DNA of 64,000 bases, from contig CACHMT010000003.1 of the NCBI GenBank assembly GCA_902581005.1, positions 1-64,000 of the forward strand, given 5' to 3'. Every line of letters begins with the position of its first letter. Positions within the stretch are counted from its first letter, which is position 1. A model generated the notes under the pieces. It did not search any database. It saw only the letters and a program-made list of their open reading frames with translations, and was not told the origin of the DNA. The stretch comes from an uncultured Alphaproteobacteria bacterium (GTDB lineage: Bacteria; Pseudomonadota; Alphaproteobacteria; Rhodobacterales; Rhodobacteraceae). Shown here piece by piece: positions 21,701 to 30,860 of the stretch. Made by a program: the position numbers and the translations under genes.

Positions 21701-22186
21701 GGCATATTCTGACTGGTGCAACTCTGTTGAGCTTTCTGCGGAATGATCATCACCCATTGCCACTAGTACGCCGCCATACTTAGATGTACCAGCTAAATTC
21801 GAATGTCTAAAAACATCTCCACATCTATCAACGCCTGGGCCTTTACCATACCAAAGACCAAAAACCCCATCATATTTTCCTTCATTACGCAATTCAGTTT
21901 GCTGAGACCCCCAAATTGCTGTAGCGGCTAAATCCTCATTCAAACCATATTGAAATTTTATATTGTTTTTCTTAAGAAACTTTTCAGCCTTAGTAAACGT
22001 TGCATCAACACCGCCAAGTGGTGAGCCTCTATAACCCGTTACTAGGCCCGCTGAATTTATTCCATTAACCCTATCACGAACAGCCTGATTGAGCATCAAT
22101 CTAACAAGAGCCTGCGTACCTGAAGCGATAACTATCTTTTTTGCAACATCAAATCTATCGTTTAGCGAGACTTTATTAATTGTCAT
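18773..22186 (-). CDS. Fused indolepyruvate ferredoxin oxidoreductase (1137 aa)
   Basis: GYRGSPLGGVD, CSGCPHNSSTKIPEGS, CEGCGDCGIKSNC Fe-S motif, GIGGTGVVTIGALLGMA. Confidence 0.93.
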   Translation of the reverse strand: MTINKVSLNDRFDVAKKIVIASGTQALVRLMLNQAVRDRVNGINSAGLVTGYRGSPLGGVDATFTKAEKFLKKNNIKFQYGLNEDLAATAIWGSQQTELRNEGKYDGVFGLWYGKGPGVDRCGDVFRHSNLAGTSKYGGVLVAMGDDHSAESSTELHQSEYALVDAMMPILSPAGVQDILDFGIKGWALSRYSGLWVGIKCLKDTIEVTEVVDAAYDRIKIVDPQDKDHEELNIRLGDTPPAREDRLHNKKLRAAKIFARANKLDKVDYSPTEKKIGIISAGKSWLDTVHALSLLGIDREEAEKYKLTTLKLGMVWPIDDSFVKDWADGLDKILIVEEKRGLIESQVKEALYGMVNSPKIIGKHDDNGELLLPSNGVLDPIIVGKAIANKLIGSSKSEKLENALNSMSIGSRSEANTPAPDRIPYFCSGCPHNSSTKIPEGSIAYAGIGCHTMAIWMDRATDGPTHMGGEGINWIGQAPFSNRNHVFQNLGDGTYNHSGLLAIRAAVASNANITYKILFNDAVAMTGGQSHEGDLSADEIIKELNAAGVKRVVGVFDEKEEFDLNDYRNLCEMVPRSELMRIQEELASTLGVTAIVYIQTCAAEKRRRRKKGLFPDPNKRIFINSEVCEGCGDCGIKSNCVSILPEETELGRKRKIDQSSCNKDFSCVNGFCPSFVSVIGAEIKKSSTEQLKIPDIPDVTVPSIDKTYNIVVTGIGGTGVVTIGALLGMASHIEGKGAGVMEMAGLAQKGGAVHIHCRIAESPEDISVVRVASGEAHTLIGGDLLVTAGDKTLSLLRRDRSKVVCNEMEAITGEFTRDTEFALPSDGMKLALNAKVGPDSVQYIDANRISSKYLGDTIFSNTVLLGMAYQSKLLPLKRESLLEAIRLNGAAVDGNLLAFELGRYYVYQPNFFQEAKVEDINEVNYNFESILAYRSKRLEGYQSKKLAKKYEQLCNKAKDLNENLGSSVARGYYKLIAYKDEYEVARLHTEYLENQVKNSFSGYKQLRFNLAPPLFSKRDKNGHLIKKEFGPWMFTLMKLLAKGKYLRGTWLDPFHFTKERLTERKLISQYERDVDYIIEYYNENNHDACINLALLPLQIRGFGHVKEQAIDKSDKIRSNLKAIISGNHSDQKLSAAE

Positions 22187-22297
22187 AACCGATCTTTTAA
22201 TTTTATATTAATTTATGTAGTTTATCAGATTTAATCACTATATAAAAGTATTGAATGATCACTGAAAATTAATGCAAATTTTGAATTTGGCAAGAGA

Positions 22298-23185
22298 ATG
22301 GATTGGGACAGGTTAAGAATTTTTTTATTGGTTGCGAATGAAGGTAGTCTTACAGACGCTAGTAAGCGTCTCAACCTATCGCAATCATCTATTAGTAGGC
22401 AAATAAAAAAACTAGAAGATAGCTTAAAAGTAGTTTTGTTTCATAGACACCCAAGGGGGCTACTCCTTACTGAACAGGGAGAATTGTTATTTAAGTCTGC
22501 AAACAAAATATATTTGGAAATAAATTCAACATTGGCGAAAATAAACGATAGCAAAGAGACTGCTTTTGGAGAGCTTAAAGTTACAACCACTACCGGTTTT
22601 GGTACTCTTTGGCTGGCTCCAAGATTAAAGAAGCTGTACGAACGACATCCAAATATTCAAATAAATTTAATGTTGGAAGAAAAACTTCTAAACCTTTCTA
22701 TGAGAGAGGCGGATATTGCTATAAGGCTGCAATCACCAAGTCAAGCTGACTTAATCCAAAGAAAGCTTATAAGTGTAAGGATAAAATTTTATTCTACTCA
22801 AAGTTATTTAGAATCTAACGGTTCGCCATCAACAATTGAAGATCTTGCAGAAAATCATCGCTTGATTTGCTACTCCCCCAATTCAGCTCAAATTACAGCA
22901 GGCCAAAAGTGGATTGCGCCGTTTCTTGACAAACAAAACTTTTCTCTACTTTTTCTAAATAATTATTACGGAATATTTAGAGCAGTAAGAAATGGACTTG
23001 GAATCGGTACGCTACCTGATTACTTAGCTAGTGATTTTCCTGAATTGGTGCAGGTTCTACCAGAATTTCAATCAGACATGGTGCCCGTACATATTGCCTT
23101 CCCGCAAGAATTAAAAAAATCTAAACGGGTGGAAGCATTCAAAGATTTTATTATTGACGAGCTTTCGGGAAGTAGAAACACTTGA
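22298..23185 (+). CDS. LysR-family transcriptional regulator
   Basis: MDWDRLRIFLLVANEGSLTDASKRLNLSQSSISRQIKKLEDSL HTH plus effector domain. Confidence 0.93.
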   Translation: MDWDRLRIFLLVANEGSLTDASKRLNLSQSSISRQIKKLEDSLKVVLFHRHPRGLLLTEQGELLFKSANKIYLEINSTLAKINDSKETAFGELKVTTTTGFGTLWLAPRLKKLYERHPNIQINLMLEEKLLNLSMREADIAIRLQSPSQADLIQRKLISVRIKFYSTQSYLESNGSPSTIEDLAENHRLICYSPNSAQITAGQKWIAPFLDKQNFSLLFLNNYYGIFRAVRNGLGIGTLPDYLASDFPELVQVLPEFQSDMVPVHIAFPQELKKSKRVEAFKDFIIDELSGSRNT

Positions 23186-23262
23186 TCGACATTCCAAAAA
23201 AAATATAATGACACCTGTAATAATGTAACAGTTATTTTAAACTAAAATACTAATGCACAATA

Positions 23263-24021
23263 ATGAAAATAAATGAAATTCTCGAAGATATATCTATCGC
23301 TACAATAGTTTTAACACGAATACCAATTAATAACATTTTCTCAATTAATCAAAATATTGAGATCCATCGAGGTCAATGGGCTTATCCTATTGTTGGAGCC
23401 TCGATAGGTTTTTTTTTATTTCTGCTGATATGTGTTTTTGAAGGGATTGGTATCAATCGTCAAGTATCAGTACTGATTTCCTTGTCGGTAGGCATATTGT
23501 TAACGGGTGCTTTGCATGAAGATGGAGTTGCAGATTTCTTTGATAGTTTGGCGGGCGAGGACCATACCACCAGACAGAAAATATTAAAAGACAGTAGACT
23601 AGGGACTTATGGCGTATTGGCGCTAATGATAGTATTCCTACTCAAATTTTTACTCATGTTAGAATTAGACTCTCGCCTTGCATTGGCTTGCGGTCTAATC
23701 GCATGTTCAAGTCTAGGTAGGTTCTCAATTTTACTTTTGGTGAACTACTGCGATCTGTCAAAACAGGCTGGCCTAACGAAACACCTTAAAAAAGTTGATA
23801 ATAGAACCATTATTTTATGTGGGATTTTCTGTATGTTTTGGATTATACCTGCCGGATTGCCAGCCATACTTATTACCACTATATTTGGTTGCGCATTTCT
23901 ATACCTTTTTGTGAAGTTTATTATTCCGTTCAATAAGGGGCTAAGCGGCGATATATTAGGCCTATGCGTAGTTTTAATAGAGATTTTTTCTCTGATTGTC
24001 ATTTCAGCCTCATTAAATTAA
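23263..24021 (+). CDS. cobS: Adenosylcobinamide-GDP ribazoletransferase
   Basis: TGALHEDGVADFFDSLAGEDHTTRQKILKDSRLGTYGVLAL. Confidence 0.92.
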   Translation: MKINEILEDISIATIVLTRIPINNIFSINQNIEIHRGQWAYPIVGASIGFFLFLLICVFEGIGINRQVSVLISLSVGILLTGALHEDGVADFFDSLAGEDHTTRQKILKDSRLGTYGVLALMIVFLLKFLLMLELDSRLALACGLIACSSLGRFSILLLVNYCDLSKQAGLTKHLKKVDNRTIILCGIFCMFWIIPAGLPAILITTIFGCAFLYLFVKFIIPFNKGLSGDILGLCVVLIEIFSLIVISASLN

Positions 24022-24033
24022 AGTTTTTCTTTT

Positions 24034-24657
24034 ATGGAAAACTTTCTTTTTGGATTTTATTTGGGGATGAGTTTGATTTTGGCGGTAGGGCCCCAAAATC
24101 TCTTTGTAATTGAGCAAGGGCTAAAAAGAAATCATGTGTTCTTGGTTTGCTCAATTTGCTCTATATCTGATTGTATATTTATAGTCATTGGAATAGCGGC
24201 TTTTTACTATTTTTCGCAAACAAATCCATTAGTTGAACTAATACTAAATTTGTTACTACTGATTTTTATTTTAAATTTTATTTGGAATAAACTTAATTAC
24301 TCTTCAAATTTATATTCATTCAATGAGGCATATCGGGAGGAATATATTGGGAAAGTCGTTCTTAAAACACTGGCTTTCACTTATCTAAACCCACATGTTT
24401 ATTCGGATACCATTTTTATAATTGGCGGTTTTTCAAGAGAGTTAATATTTAATGAAAAAGTTTTCTTCGCAATTGGCGCATCCACTGCATCTTTTATTTA
24501 TTTTTTTTCTCTTGGATACGCATCATCTTACTTTGCAAATTTTATTAATAACCAAAGAAGCTGGCGTCTGATAAATATAATAGTTATTTCTAGCATGGTA
24601 TTTCTATCGATTTTAATATCTCATAAGATTTTGACCATAATTAGGTCGATAACCTAA
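24034..24657 (+). CDS. LysE/ArgO family amino-acid exporter
   Basis: LAVGPQNLFVIEQGLKRNHVF...TYLNPHVYSDTIFIIGG. Confidence 0.88.
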   Translation: MENFLFGFYLGMSLILAVGPQNLFVIEQGLKRNHVFLVCSICSISDCIFIVIGIAAFYYFSQTNPLVELILNLLLLIFILNFIWNKLNYSSNLYSFNEAYREEYIGKVVLKTLAFTYLNPHVYSDTIFIIGGFSRELIFNEKVFFAIGASTASFIYFFSLGYASSYFANFINNQRSWRLINIIVISSMVFLSILISHKILTIIRSIT

Positions 24658-25400
24658 AGTGATAGTATTCTACGCAAACTCTTGGGGAATTGTTCTAATA
24701 AAAAACTTGTTAGAAAATAATCTGCTTCGTCCAAATTATCTCCTACGCTATATCGACTCGGGTTTACAGCAGTATTGATATTAGCTCTCTTTGCAGAAGC
24801 AAGACCTATTCTACTATCTTCAAATGCTAGACACTCTTCTGGCATTAAGTTCATTTCTTCTAATACCAATTCATATAAATCCGGACTGGGCTTCTTTTTT
24901 TTTACTAGATCTCCCGTTGATATAAAAGAGAAAACATCTTCTGGATTTTCATTCAAACAAGACTTAAGTAACAAAATTACGTTATCACGACTTGTCGATG
25001 TGGAAATAGCTAGTTTCTTTTTATTATATTTTGCTTTTTCCAAAAATTCCCTTATCCCTGGTCTCAATTGTACAAAACCTTGAGATACTGATTGCATATA
25101 AAATTTAGTTTTTTGAAGATGAATTTCTTCAATATCTTTACTACTTATTTGTTTTGATTTTGATGAAAAACTATTATTATAAAATTGAATTCTTTCTTTT
25201 CCTCCTGCTACTCGAAGTAATCTTCTGTAAATGTGTTGGTCCCAATTCCAACCTAGTTTATTAGACTGAAATGCTTTGTTAAACGCGTTTCTATGGGCCT
25301 CTTCGGTTTCAGCTAGGGTTCCATCACAGTCAAATATCAAGCACTTAACCTCCTTTGTTCCAGTACAATTGCGGTATCTATCTGATTCTTTCTTTTTCAT
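24654..25400 (-). CDS. HAD-superfamily hydrolase (CbbY-like)
   Basis: LIFDCDGTLAETEEAHRNAFNKAF; LAFEDSRIGLASAKRANI; true start possibly downstream of the longest ORF start. Confidence 0.9.
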   Translation of the reverse strand: MKKKESDRYRNCTGTKEVKCLIFDCDGTLAETEEAHRNAFNKAFQSNKLGWNWDQHIYRRLLRVAGGKERIQFYNNSFSSKSKQISSKDIEEIHLQKTKFYMQSVSQGFVQLRPGIREFLEKAKYNKKKLAISTSTSRDNVILLLKSCLNENPEDVFSFISTGDLVKKKKPSPDLYELVLEEMNLMPEECLAFEDSRIGLASAKRANINTAVNPSRYSVGDNLDEADYFLTSFLLEQFPKSLRRILSL

Positions 25401-25463
25401 ATTATAATTATCAATTTGATCAGTACTTGATTGATCTATTCATACAGAATTAAACTACTTACG

Positions 25464-26720
25464 TTAGTTGTTTATTAAATACAGTAAGTCTTTGACAAGA
25501 ATGTTTATATCTTTCTCAAGCTTAGTCTTTAGTTTCGCTAAACACTTAGAGATTGGAACATAATTTTTTCTAGATAAAACTTCAAATAAATCCTTGGAAC
25601 TAGTAATCTGAGAAGCAAGATTTAAACGTTTTAATAATTTAAAGTCATCATTGAAGTTTGAATATTTTGGCCCAAAAATAGTTGTGCAACCTAAATTTAT
25701 GGCTTCCCAAGGGTTATGACCTTCAACGCTGGAGAAAGTTCCTCCGATAAACACAACTTTAGAAGCTTTATACCACAATCCTATTTCTCCCATAGAATCA
25801 GCAACATAGACTTCAGTTTTTTGATTTGGGATTTCTCCTTTACTTTGCATCCTTACTTTAAAATTTTTAAGAGATTTTATTATTTCTTTTCTTCTATTTG
25901 GAAATCTTGGGACCAAAACCAATAAATTTTTTATATTATGGTCTTTTAATAATTTCTTGGCTTGGATCGCTATTTTTTCATCTTCAGCATGACTAGAACC
26001 CAAAACCCAAACTTTTGTGTTACAGGTTGCTTTTTTTATAATTTTAAGTTTGTCTTCCTCGAAAACCAATGGTGGACAATGTGGCTTTAAAGATCCGTCG
26101 GTTCGAAGTGTACATGAAGCACCCAGTTTCTCATATAATTTCTTAGAGGAAAGATCCTGCGCCGATATAAATTCAAAGCGCTTATAAATGACTCTATGTA
26201 AAGATTTTACCTTGTTCCTGCGACTAAAGGATTCATTGGTCATTCTTCCATTTACAAGCACCTGTTTTATGCCAAACTTAGAAACCAAAGAAGACATACC
26301 AGGCCAAATGTCCTGTTCTGACCATATCACAAAATCTGGAGACCAGTGACGTAAAAACCGTTTGCAAAAAATTCCTAGATCGTACGGTAGAAATTGATGA
26401 ATAGTGTTAGGCATATTATTTTTCTCGAACACATCTGCCGATGAAACAGTAGATGAAGTCACGAGGAAATTTAGCTTTTCTTCATTCTTGTGAAGCTCTT
26501 CAATGAGCCCTCTTAAGGCCAACACTTCCCCCAATCCAACAGCGTGGAGCCAAATGAGTTTCCCGGAGGGACGCGCTAAGTTTGTTTTGCCAAGCTTTTC
26601 CCTCCATCTCGTTGGATGTTCTTTAGCATTGTAAATACGCCAAATCAAAATAATTTCAACGAAGGGTAGAGCCAAGAAAGTTAAGAAGAGGTATAGATTT
26701 AAAGATAGTTTATCAAGCAT
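25464..26720 (-). CDS. waaA: 3-deoxy-D-manno-octulosonic acid transferase
   Basis: LIWLHAVGLGEVLALRGLIEEL...NGRMTNESFSR...GTFSSVEGHNPWEAINLG. Confidence 0.92.
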   Translation of the reverse strand: MLDKLSLNLYLFLTFLALPFVEIILIWRIYNAKEHPTRWREKLGKTNLARPSGKLIWLHAVGLGEVLALRGLIEELHKNEEKLNFLVTSSTVSSADVFEKNNMPNTIHQFLPYDLGIFCKRFLRHWSPDFVIWSEQDIWPGMSSLVSKFGIKQVLVNGRMTNESFSRRNKVKSLHRVIYKRFEFISAQDLSSKKLYEKLGASCTLRTDGSLKPHCPPLVFEEDKLKIIKKATCNTKVWVLGSSHAEDEKIAIQAKKLLKDHNIKNLLVLVPRFPNRRKEIIKSLKNFKVRMQSKGEIPNQKTEVYVADSMGEIGLWYKASKVVFIGGTFSSVEGHNPWEAINLGCTTIFGPKYSNFNDDFKLLKRLNLASQITSSKDLFEVLSRKNYVPISKCLAKLKTKLEKDINILVKDLLYLINN

Positions 26721-26745
26721 TTAAAGAATATTTCTTCAATTACAG

Positions 26746-27690
26746 TTATGATTGATTATACCGCATCAGAAGTAAATCTAGAATTCTCTTGGGTTGCTTC
26801 CCATATGAAAAATATCTCTCCTGAAAAGCCACAGGTATTTTTTTAAAACCTTTCAACAAACCTCCATTCATAATATACTCTCGAAGTCTTTTATGTTTTA
26901 GTCTAGTTTCCGCCAGCCTTACAGCCTCCAAGTCACGATTATTTGGTCTTTTGAAAATCCTCCCAATAGCTTTACGGCAAACTAAAAAAATAACATCATT
27001 ATTTTCAATATACTCAATAGAAAAGTTATCTTTTAATAAGCCTATTAAAGATAAGCTCGTGAAATAACAAATATGAGCTTTAAAAAAATGATTGAAAGGG
27101 GAAGTAGTTTTTGACTCGAGGTTTGGTACCTCTATAACAAACAATCCTCCGACTTTAAGTATTTGATGTACTTTTCTAATTACTTTCAATGGATTTGGTA
27201 GATGTTCCAAAACATGAAACATAGTTACTATTTGGTACGATTGTGTGTCTTCCAACTGAGAAATTTGTTTCTGTTCTACGTTAATCGAGTAATGATTTTT
27301 TCCAAATTCCAAATAGCCACTACTTGGATCAATTCCAGAGGCGTCAGCGCCCATACAAGAAGCAAGATAAGTGAACTCTCCTCCACCAGATCCAATATCT
27401 AGTAATTTTGTGTTTTCCCTTATAAAAGGTGCAATTTTTTTCAGCCTAGATATCGCCTGGGCTCCCGCTCTGTAAACATGTTTCGGACTAGGTCGGTCCT
27501 GCTTTTTGTACTCAATCCTATATTTCGACTTATAAAAATCAAAAAGATCCAGTTCATTTGGCACATCTTTAAGCTGAACCAATCCGCAATTTTGGCAACA
27601 AGCAATCGAAATAAAATCTCCCGCTTTTGCATCTTTCATTGTGTGGCTAGTACTAATATCGCTATTGCATGCAATACAATGAAAACTCAT
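26746..27690 (-). CDS. Class I SAM-dependent methyltransferase with N-terminal Cys-rich (Zn-binding-like) segment
   Basis: CIACNSDIS...CCQNCGLVQL; LLDIGSGGGEFTYLA; MFHVLEHLPNPLKVIRKVHQILKVGG. Confidence 0.87.
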   Translation of the reverse strand: MSFHCIACNSDISTSHTMKDAKAGDFISIACCQNCGLVQLKDVPNELDLFDFYKSKYRIEYKKQDRPSPKHVYRAGAQAISRLKKIAPFIRENTKLLDIGSGGGEFTYLASCMGADASGIDPSSGYLEFGKNHYSINVEQKQISQLEDTQSYQIVTMFHVLEHLPNPLKVIRKVHQILKVGGLFVIEVPNLESKTTSPFNHFFKAHICYFTSLSLIGLLKDNFSIEYIENNDVIFLVCRKAIGRIFKRPNNRDLEAVRLAETRLKHKRLREYIMNGGLLKGFKKIPVAFQERYFSYGKQPKRILDLLLMRYNQS

Positions 27691-27813
27691 AGGCCAGTTT
27701 TCCCTTTTTATAAAATCAATATACTGCTATCACCAAAGCAGTAGAACTGCAATAATGAGCCCTGATTTTTATAACGAATATTAAATCGGTAAATCAATAT
27801 ACCTTAAGCATCC

Positions 27814-28500
27814 TTAGAGCTGTTTGCAAAATGTCATAGATTCAAACTCTTTTCTCCATTCATCTGAAAACTCGGTATTTGAATAATCGTCAAAGTAAGG
27901 CCCACCTAAGGTCCAGTGCAGAACCTTTATATCTTCCGTTGGGTTATCATATTCGCCTACTAACCAATTCCACTTTACAGAAAGCTCTCCTATTTCTTCG
28001 TCTTTCAACCAAAGAAATCTATGAAGCGTTGCTGCATCGGCGTCCCCAATGAAGTCAGGATTTACTGCATTATTCGACGGATGGGCACAATTCCAAACTA
28101 TAAACGAGGACCAGTTTTTTCTCGGGTAACTGTATTGTTTATTTCCAAGATATTTCACCTTAACCTTTGACTCATAATCATGCTTAACCACAGACACTGC
28201 ATGATTCTCATCTATATCATTTAACACCTCACTAATGTCTCCTAAAGCTAGCATGTCGCAATCCATATAGACGCTAAACCCTTCGTAATTACACAGATAA
28301 GGCACCAGAAATCTAGAAAAAGAAAATTCGTTCGATTGACGCTGATCATGCTCTCTAGAATATAGGGCTTTCAAATTTCGTAAATTAATAGGTACAATTG
28401 AAATAGGTTTGGAACTTCTTTCTAACAAAGAATGACTAAGGACATGAAATGCGACGGCCTCCTTAGGATCGTAACCGATAAATATTTTAAGTGTTTTCAT
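27814..28500 (-). CDS. Glycosyltransferase (GT8-like)
   Basis: IFIGYDPKEAVAFHVLSHSLL...FSRFLVPYLCNYEGFSVYMDCDMLALGDI (DxD-type site). Confidence 0.78.
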   Translation of the reverse strand: MKTLKIFIGYDPKEAVAFHVLSHSLLERSSKPISIVPINLRNLKALYSREHDQRQSNEFSFSRFLVPYLCNYEGFSVYMDCDMLALGDISEVLNDIDENHAVSVVKHDYESKVKVKYLGNKQYSYPRKNWSSFIVWNCAHPSNNAVNPDFIGDADAATLHRFLWLKDEEIGELSVKWNWLVGEYDNPTEDIKVLHWTLGGPYFDDYSNTEFSDEWRKEFESMTFCKQL

Positions 28501-28517
28501 TTTTCTTCCTATTTAAT

Positions 28518-29312
28518 TTATATCTTGCGTATTGCTTTTTCAATTTTCATAACATCTTCGGGGTTATTTAGTTCCCAAAAAGTTCTACCCTTACTATCAA
28601 CTAAAACACATTTTATAGCACATCTATTTTCGAGAAATCTTAATTGTTCTAATCCCTCCAGTGCTTCAAGATTACTTTCTTCCCATGTGTAGTATTTCGA
28701 AAGGATTTCAGGCCGATAGGCATACACGCCTACATGGTGAAATATCGGACTAGCTTCTGTTCGAATTGAGCGTTTTTCATCGAAGAATGGAATTATCTCT
28801 TTCGAAAAATATAAAGCGTTGTTGTCACTATCAAATACTACGGTAGTGCCTCCCACTCGACCAGAGTTTCTATCAAGCCTAAAAGAATTCAAAGAATCTC
28901 TATCTAATCTCAAAACGGGTGTGGCCATTTGGGTATCTGGATTTTTTTTAAAAGCCTCGATCAAATCTTCGACAAACCATTCTGGAGTTAACGGAGCATC
29001 TCCCTGTAAGTTCACGATCAAATCAGCATTTAAATTTAGATTTTTCAACGCTTCTGCACAACGCTCTGTTCCATTTTTGCATTTCTCTGAGGTCATCACA
29101 ACCTTAGCACCAAAAGACTCTGCTTCAGTTCTAATTCTTTCATCATCCGTTGCCACAACAATGTGTTCCACATTTTTAACTCTACAAGCGGCCTCCCAGG
29201 ACAACTGGATTAGTGTTTTTTGAAGCCCTTGTCCAATGGAAAGCTTTACAAGAGGTTTGCCAGGAAACCTTACAGAAGAGTAACGCGCTGGAATAATGAT
29301 GACTGTCTTCAT
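28518..29312 (-). CDS. kdsB: 3-deoxy-manno-octulosonate cytidylyltransferase
   Basis: IIPARYSSVRFPGKPL, VATDDERI, NLQGDAPL, HHVGVYAYR. Confidence 0.94.
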   Translation of the reverse strand: MKTVIIIPARYSSVRFPGKPLVKLSIGQGLQKTLIQLSWEAACRVKNVEHIVVATDDERIRTEAESFGAKVVMTSEKCKNGTERCAEALKNLNLNADLIVNLQGDAPLTPEWFVEDLIEAFKKNPDTQMATPVLRLDRDSLNSFRLDRNSGRVGGTTVVFDSDNNALYFSKEIIPFFDEKRSIRTEASPIFHHVGVYAYRPEILSKYYTWEESNLEALEGLEQLRFLENRCAIKCVLVDSKGRTFWELNNPEDVMKIEKAIRKI

Positions 29313-30286
29313 TTAATACCTGAGCGTAAAACATCATGCATGCGTAGTAATCCAATAGGCTTACCATTCTCAATTACAACAATTGCATAAACTTTAGATT
29401 TTTCCATTTTTTCTAAAGCAACAGACACTAAATCAGTTGGCTTTATCGATGTAGGATTTAACGTGGCTATGTCTCTCGGAGAAAAAGTGAGAATATCATA
29501 AATGTTTCTTCTTAGATCTCCATCCGTTATTATTCCTGAAAGCATTCCATTTTCATCCACTAAAATTGCAACGCCAAATCCAGATTGGTTCATACAGGAA
29601 ACAACACTACTCATACTCAAGTCCTCCTTTACGATTGCCATTTCATTTTTCTTTCTCATCAGTTGTGACACCGTTAACATCTGCAAACCAAGATTGCCTC
29701 CAGGATGCAAAACCTTAAAATCTTCTGGCTTAAAATCTCGTTGCTCCATTAGCGCAACAGCCAATGCATCTCCTAAAGCCATCGTGAGTGTAGTTGATGT
29801 TGTGGGAGCCATACCAATGGTACAGGCTTCGGGGGCATCAGTTAGTAGCAGCTTAAAGTCAGCAGCTTGTATTAAAGTGCTATTTTTCGAAGAAGAAATA
29901 ACCGCTGTCAGAATACCAAACCTACGGGTGTGGGCTAAAATATCGTAAAGCTCCGATGTCTCTCCAGAATTCGAGATAAGCAAGCAGAAGTCGTTTGGAG
30001 TGATCATTCCTAAATCACCATGGCTCGCTTCTGTTGCGTGCACAAAGCCCGCTGGTGTGCCTGTGCTAGCCAACGTAGCTGCAATTTTCCTACCAACATG
30101 CCCAGACTTTCCAACACCTGATACAACAACTCTACCCTTGGTTTCAAGCACAGCATCAATAGCCGCTGAAAAATCCGCTGGCAAATCGCTGGCTAGCTTC
30201 GAGAGCGCCGATGCCTCAGTTTCTATAACAAATTTACCAATTTCTTGAATATTTTTTTTCTTCATCATCTTTAGCGGTCTTTGCAT
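29309..30286 (-). CDS. kdsD: Arabinose-5-phosphate isomerase (SIS + CBS domains)
   Basis: GVGKSGHVGRKIAATLASTGTPAGFVHATEASHGDLGMI; C-terminal CBS pair. Confidence 0.93.
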   Translation of the reverse strand: MQRPLKMMKKKNIQEIGKFVIETEASALSKLASDLPADFSAAIDAVLETKGRVVVSGVGKSGHVGRKIAATLASTGTPAGFVHATEASHGDLGMITPNDFCLLISNSGETSELYDILAHTRRFGILTAVISSSKNSTLIQAADFKLLLTDAPEACTIGMAPTTSTTLTMALGDALAVALMEQRDFKPEDFKVLHPGGNLGLQMLTVSQLMRKKNEMAIVKEDLSMSSVVSCMNQSGFGVAILVDENGMLSGIITDGDLRRNIYDILTFSPRDIATLNPTSIKPTDLVSVALEKMEKSKVYAIVVIENGKPIGLLRMHDVLRSGIK

Positions 30287-30547
30287 TTAATCATTGGTTA
30301 TTGACCCCGTTGAAAATATAATGCTAAAAACACTTAAGTCGCAAACCAATTTCCTAGTTGGTTATTAAGGCGACACATGTTAAACAAATAGCTACACTAT
30401 CAAGAAAATTAAGTCAAACTCATTTGTTTTTCATTTGTCGCACTCAACTAAACTTTTTGTTTTTCTTAAACTGAAAAAAATACTTTATTTGCACAAGGCA
30501 TTTTCATTTTAGAAAATAATTTAAGCTTTGAAAATATCGGTGAAAAG

Positions 30548-30580
30548 GGGAGATCTTTTATAGATGCTAAAAGACCTCCC
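30548..30580. other. Strong imperfect hairpin in intergenic region (possible sRNA/terminator/UTR element)
   Basis: GGGAG a TCTTTTA - TAGATGC - TAAAAGA c CTCCC: 12 bp with one mismatch. Confidence 0.5.
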
Positions 30581-30687
30581 TGTTGAAGGAAAAAACTGAA
30601 ACATATTTCCTGACAAAAATAACGACATGGAATATTTTTTGTTTATAAAAATCACATTCTCACATTAGATATGCGAATATTGTGGCA

Positions 30688-30773
30688 TGGTGGAGGGGAT
30701 AGGATTCGAACCTATGTAGGGTTTCCCCGACGGAGTTACAGTCCGTTGCATTTGACCGCTCTGCCACCCCTCC
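30688..30773 (-). tRNA. tRNA-Tyr (GTA), CCA encoded
   Basis: Reverse complement GGAGGGGTGGCAGAGCGGTCAAATGCAACGGACTGTAACTCCGTCGGGGAAACCCTACATAGGTTCGAATCCTATCCCCTCCACCA; long variable arm, anticodon GTA. Confidence 0.97.
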
Positions 30774-30860
30774 TTGAAGATGGCGTAAAAGCGTTTTACA
30801 TCTGATATAGCTAAGTGTAAATAGAAAGATACAAGTTTAATATGAATTAATACTTAAAAA

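Noticed and set aside
23186-23262. Possible cobalamin riboswitch upstream of cobS
   Set aside because: Only 77 bp and AT-rich; no B12-box-like sequence seen.
27723-27742. ACTGCT...AGCAGT small hairpin between methyltransferase and GT genes
   Set aside because: Only 6 bp with no T-tract or conserved context visible; could occur by chance in AT-rich DNA.
29502-29948. 148-aa ORF antisense to kdsD
   Set aside because: Shadow ORF opposite a strongly supported SIS/CBS protein.
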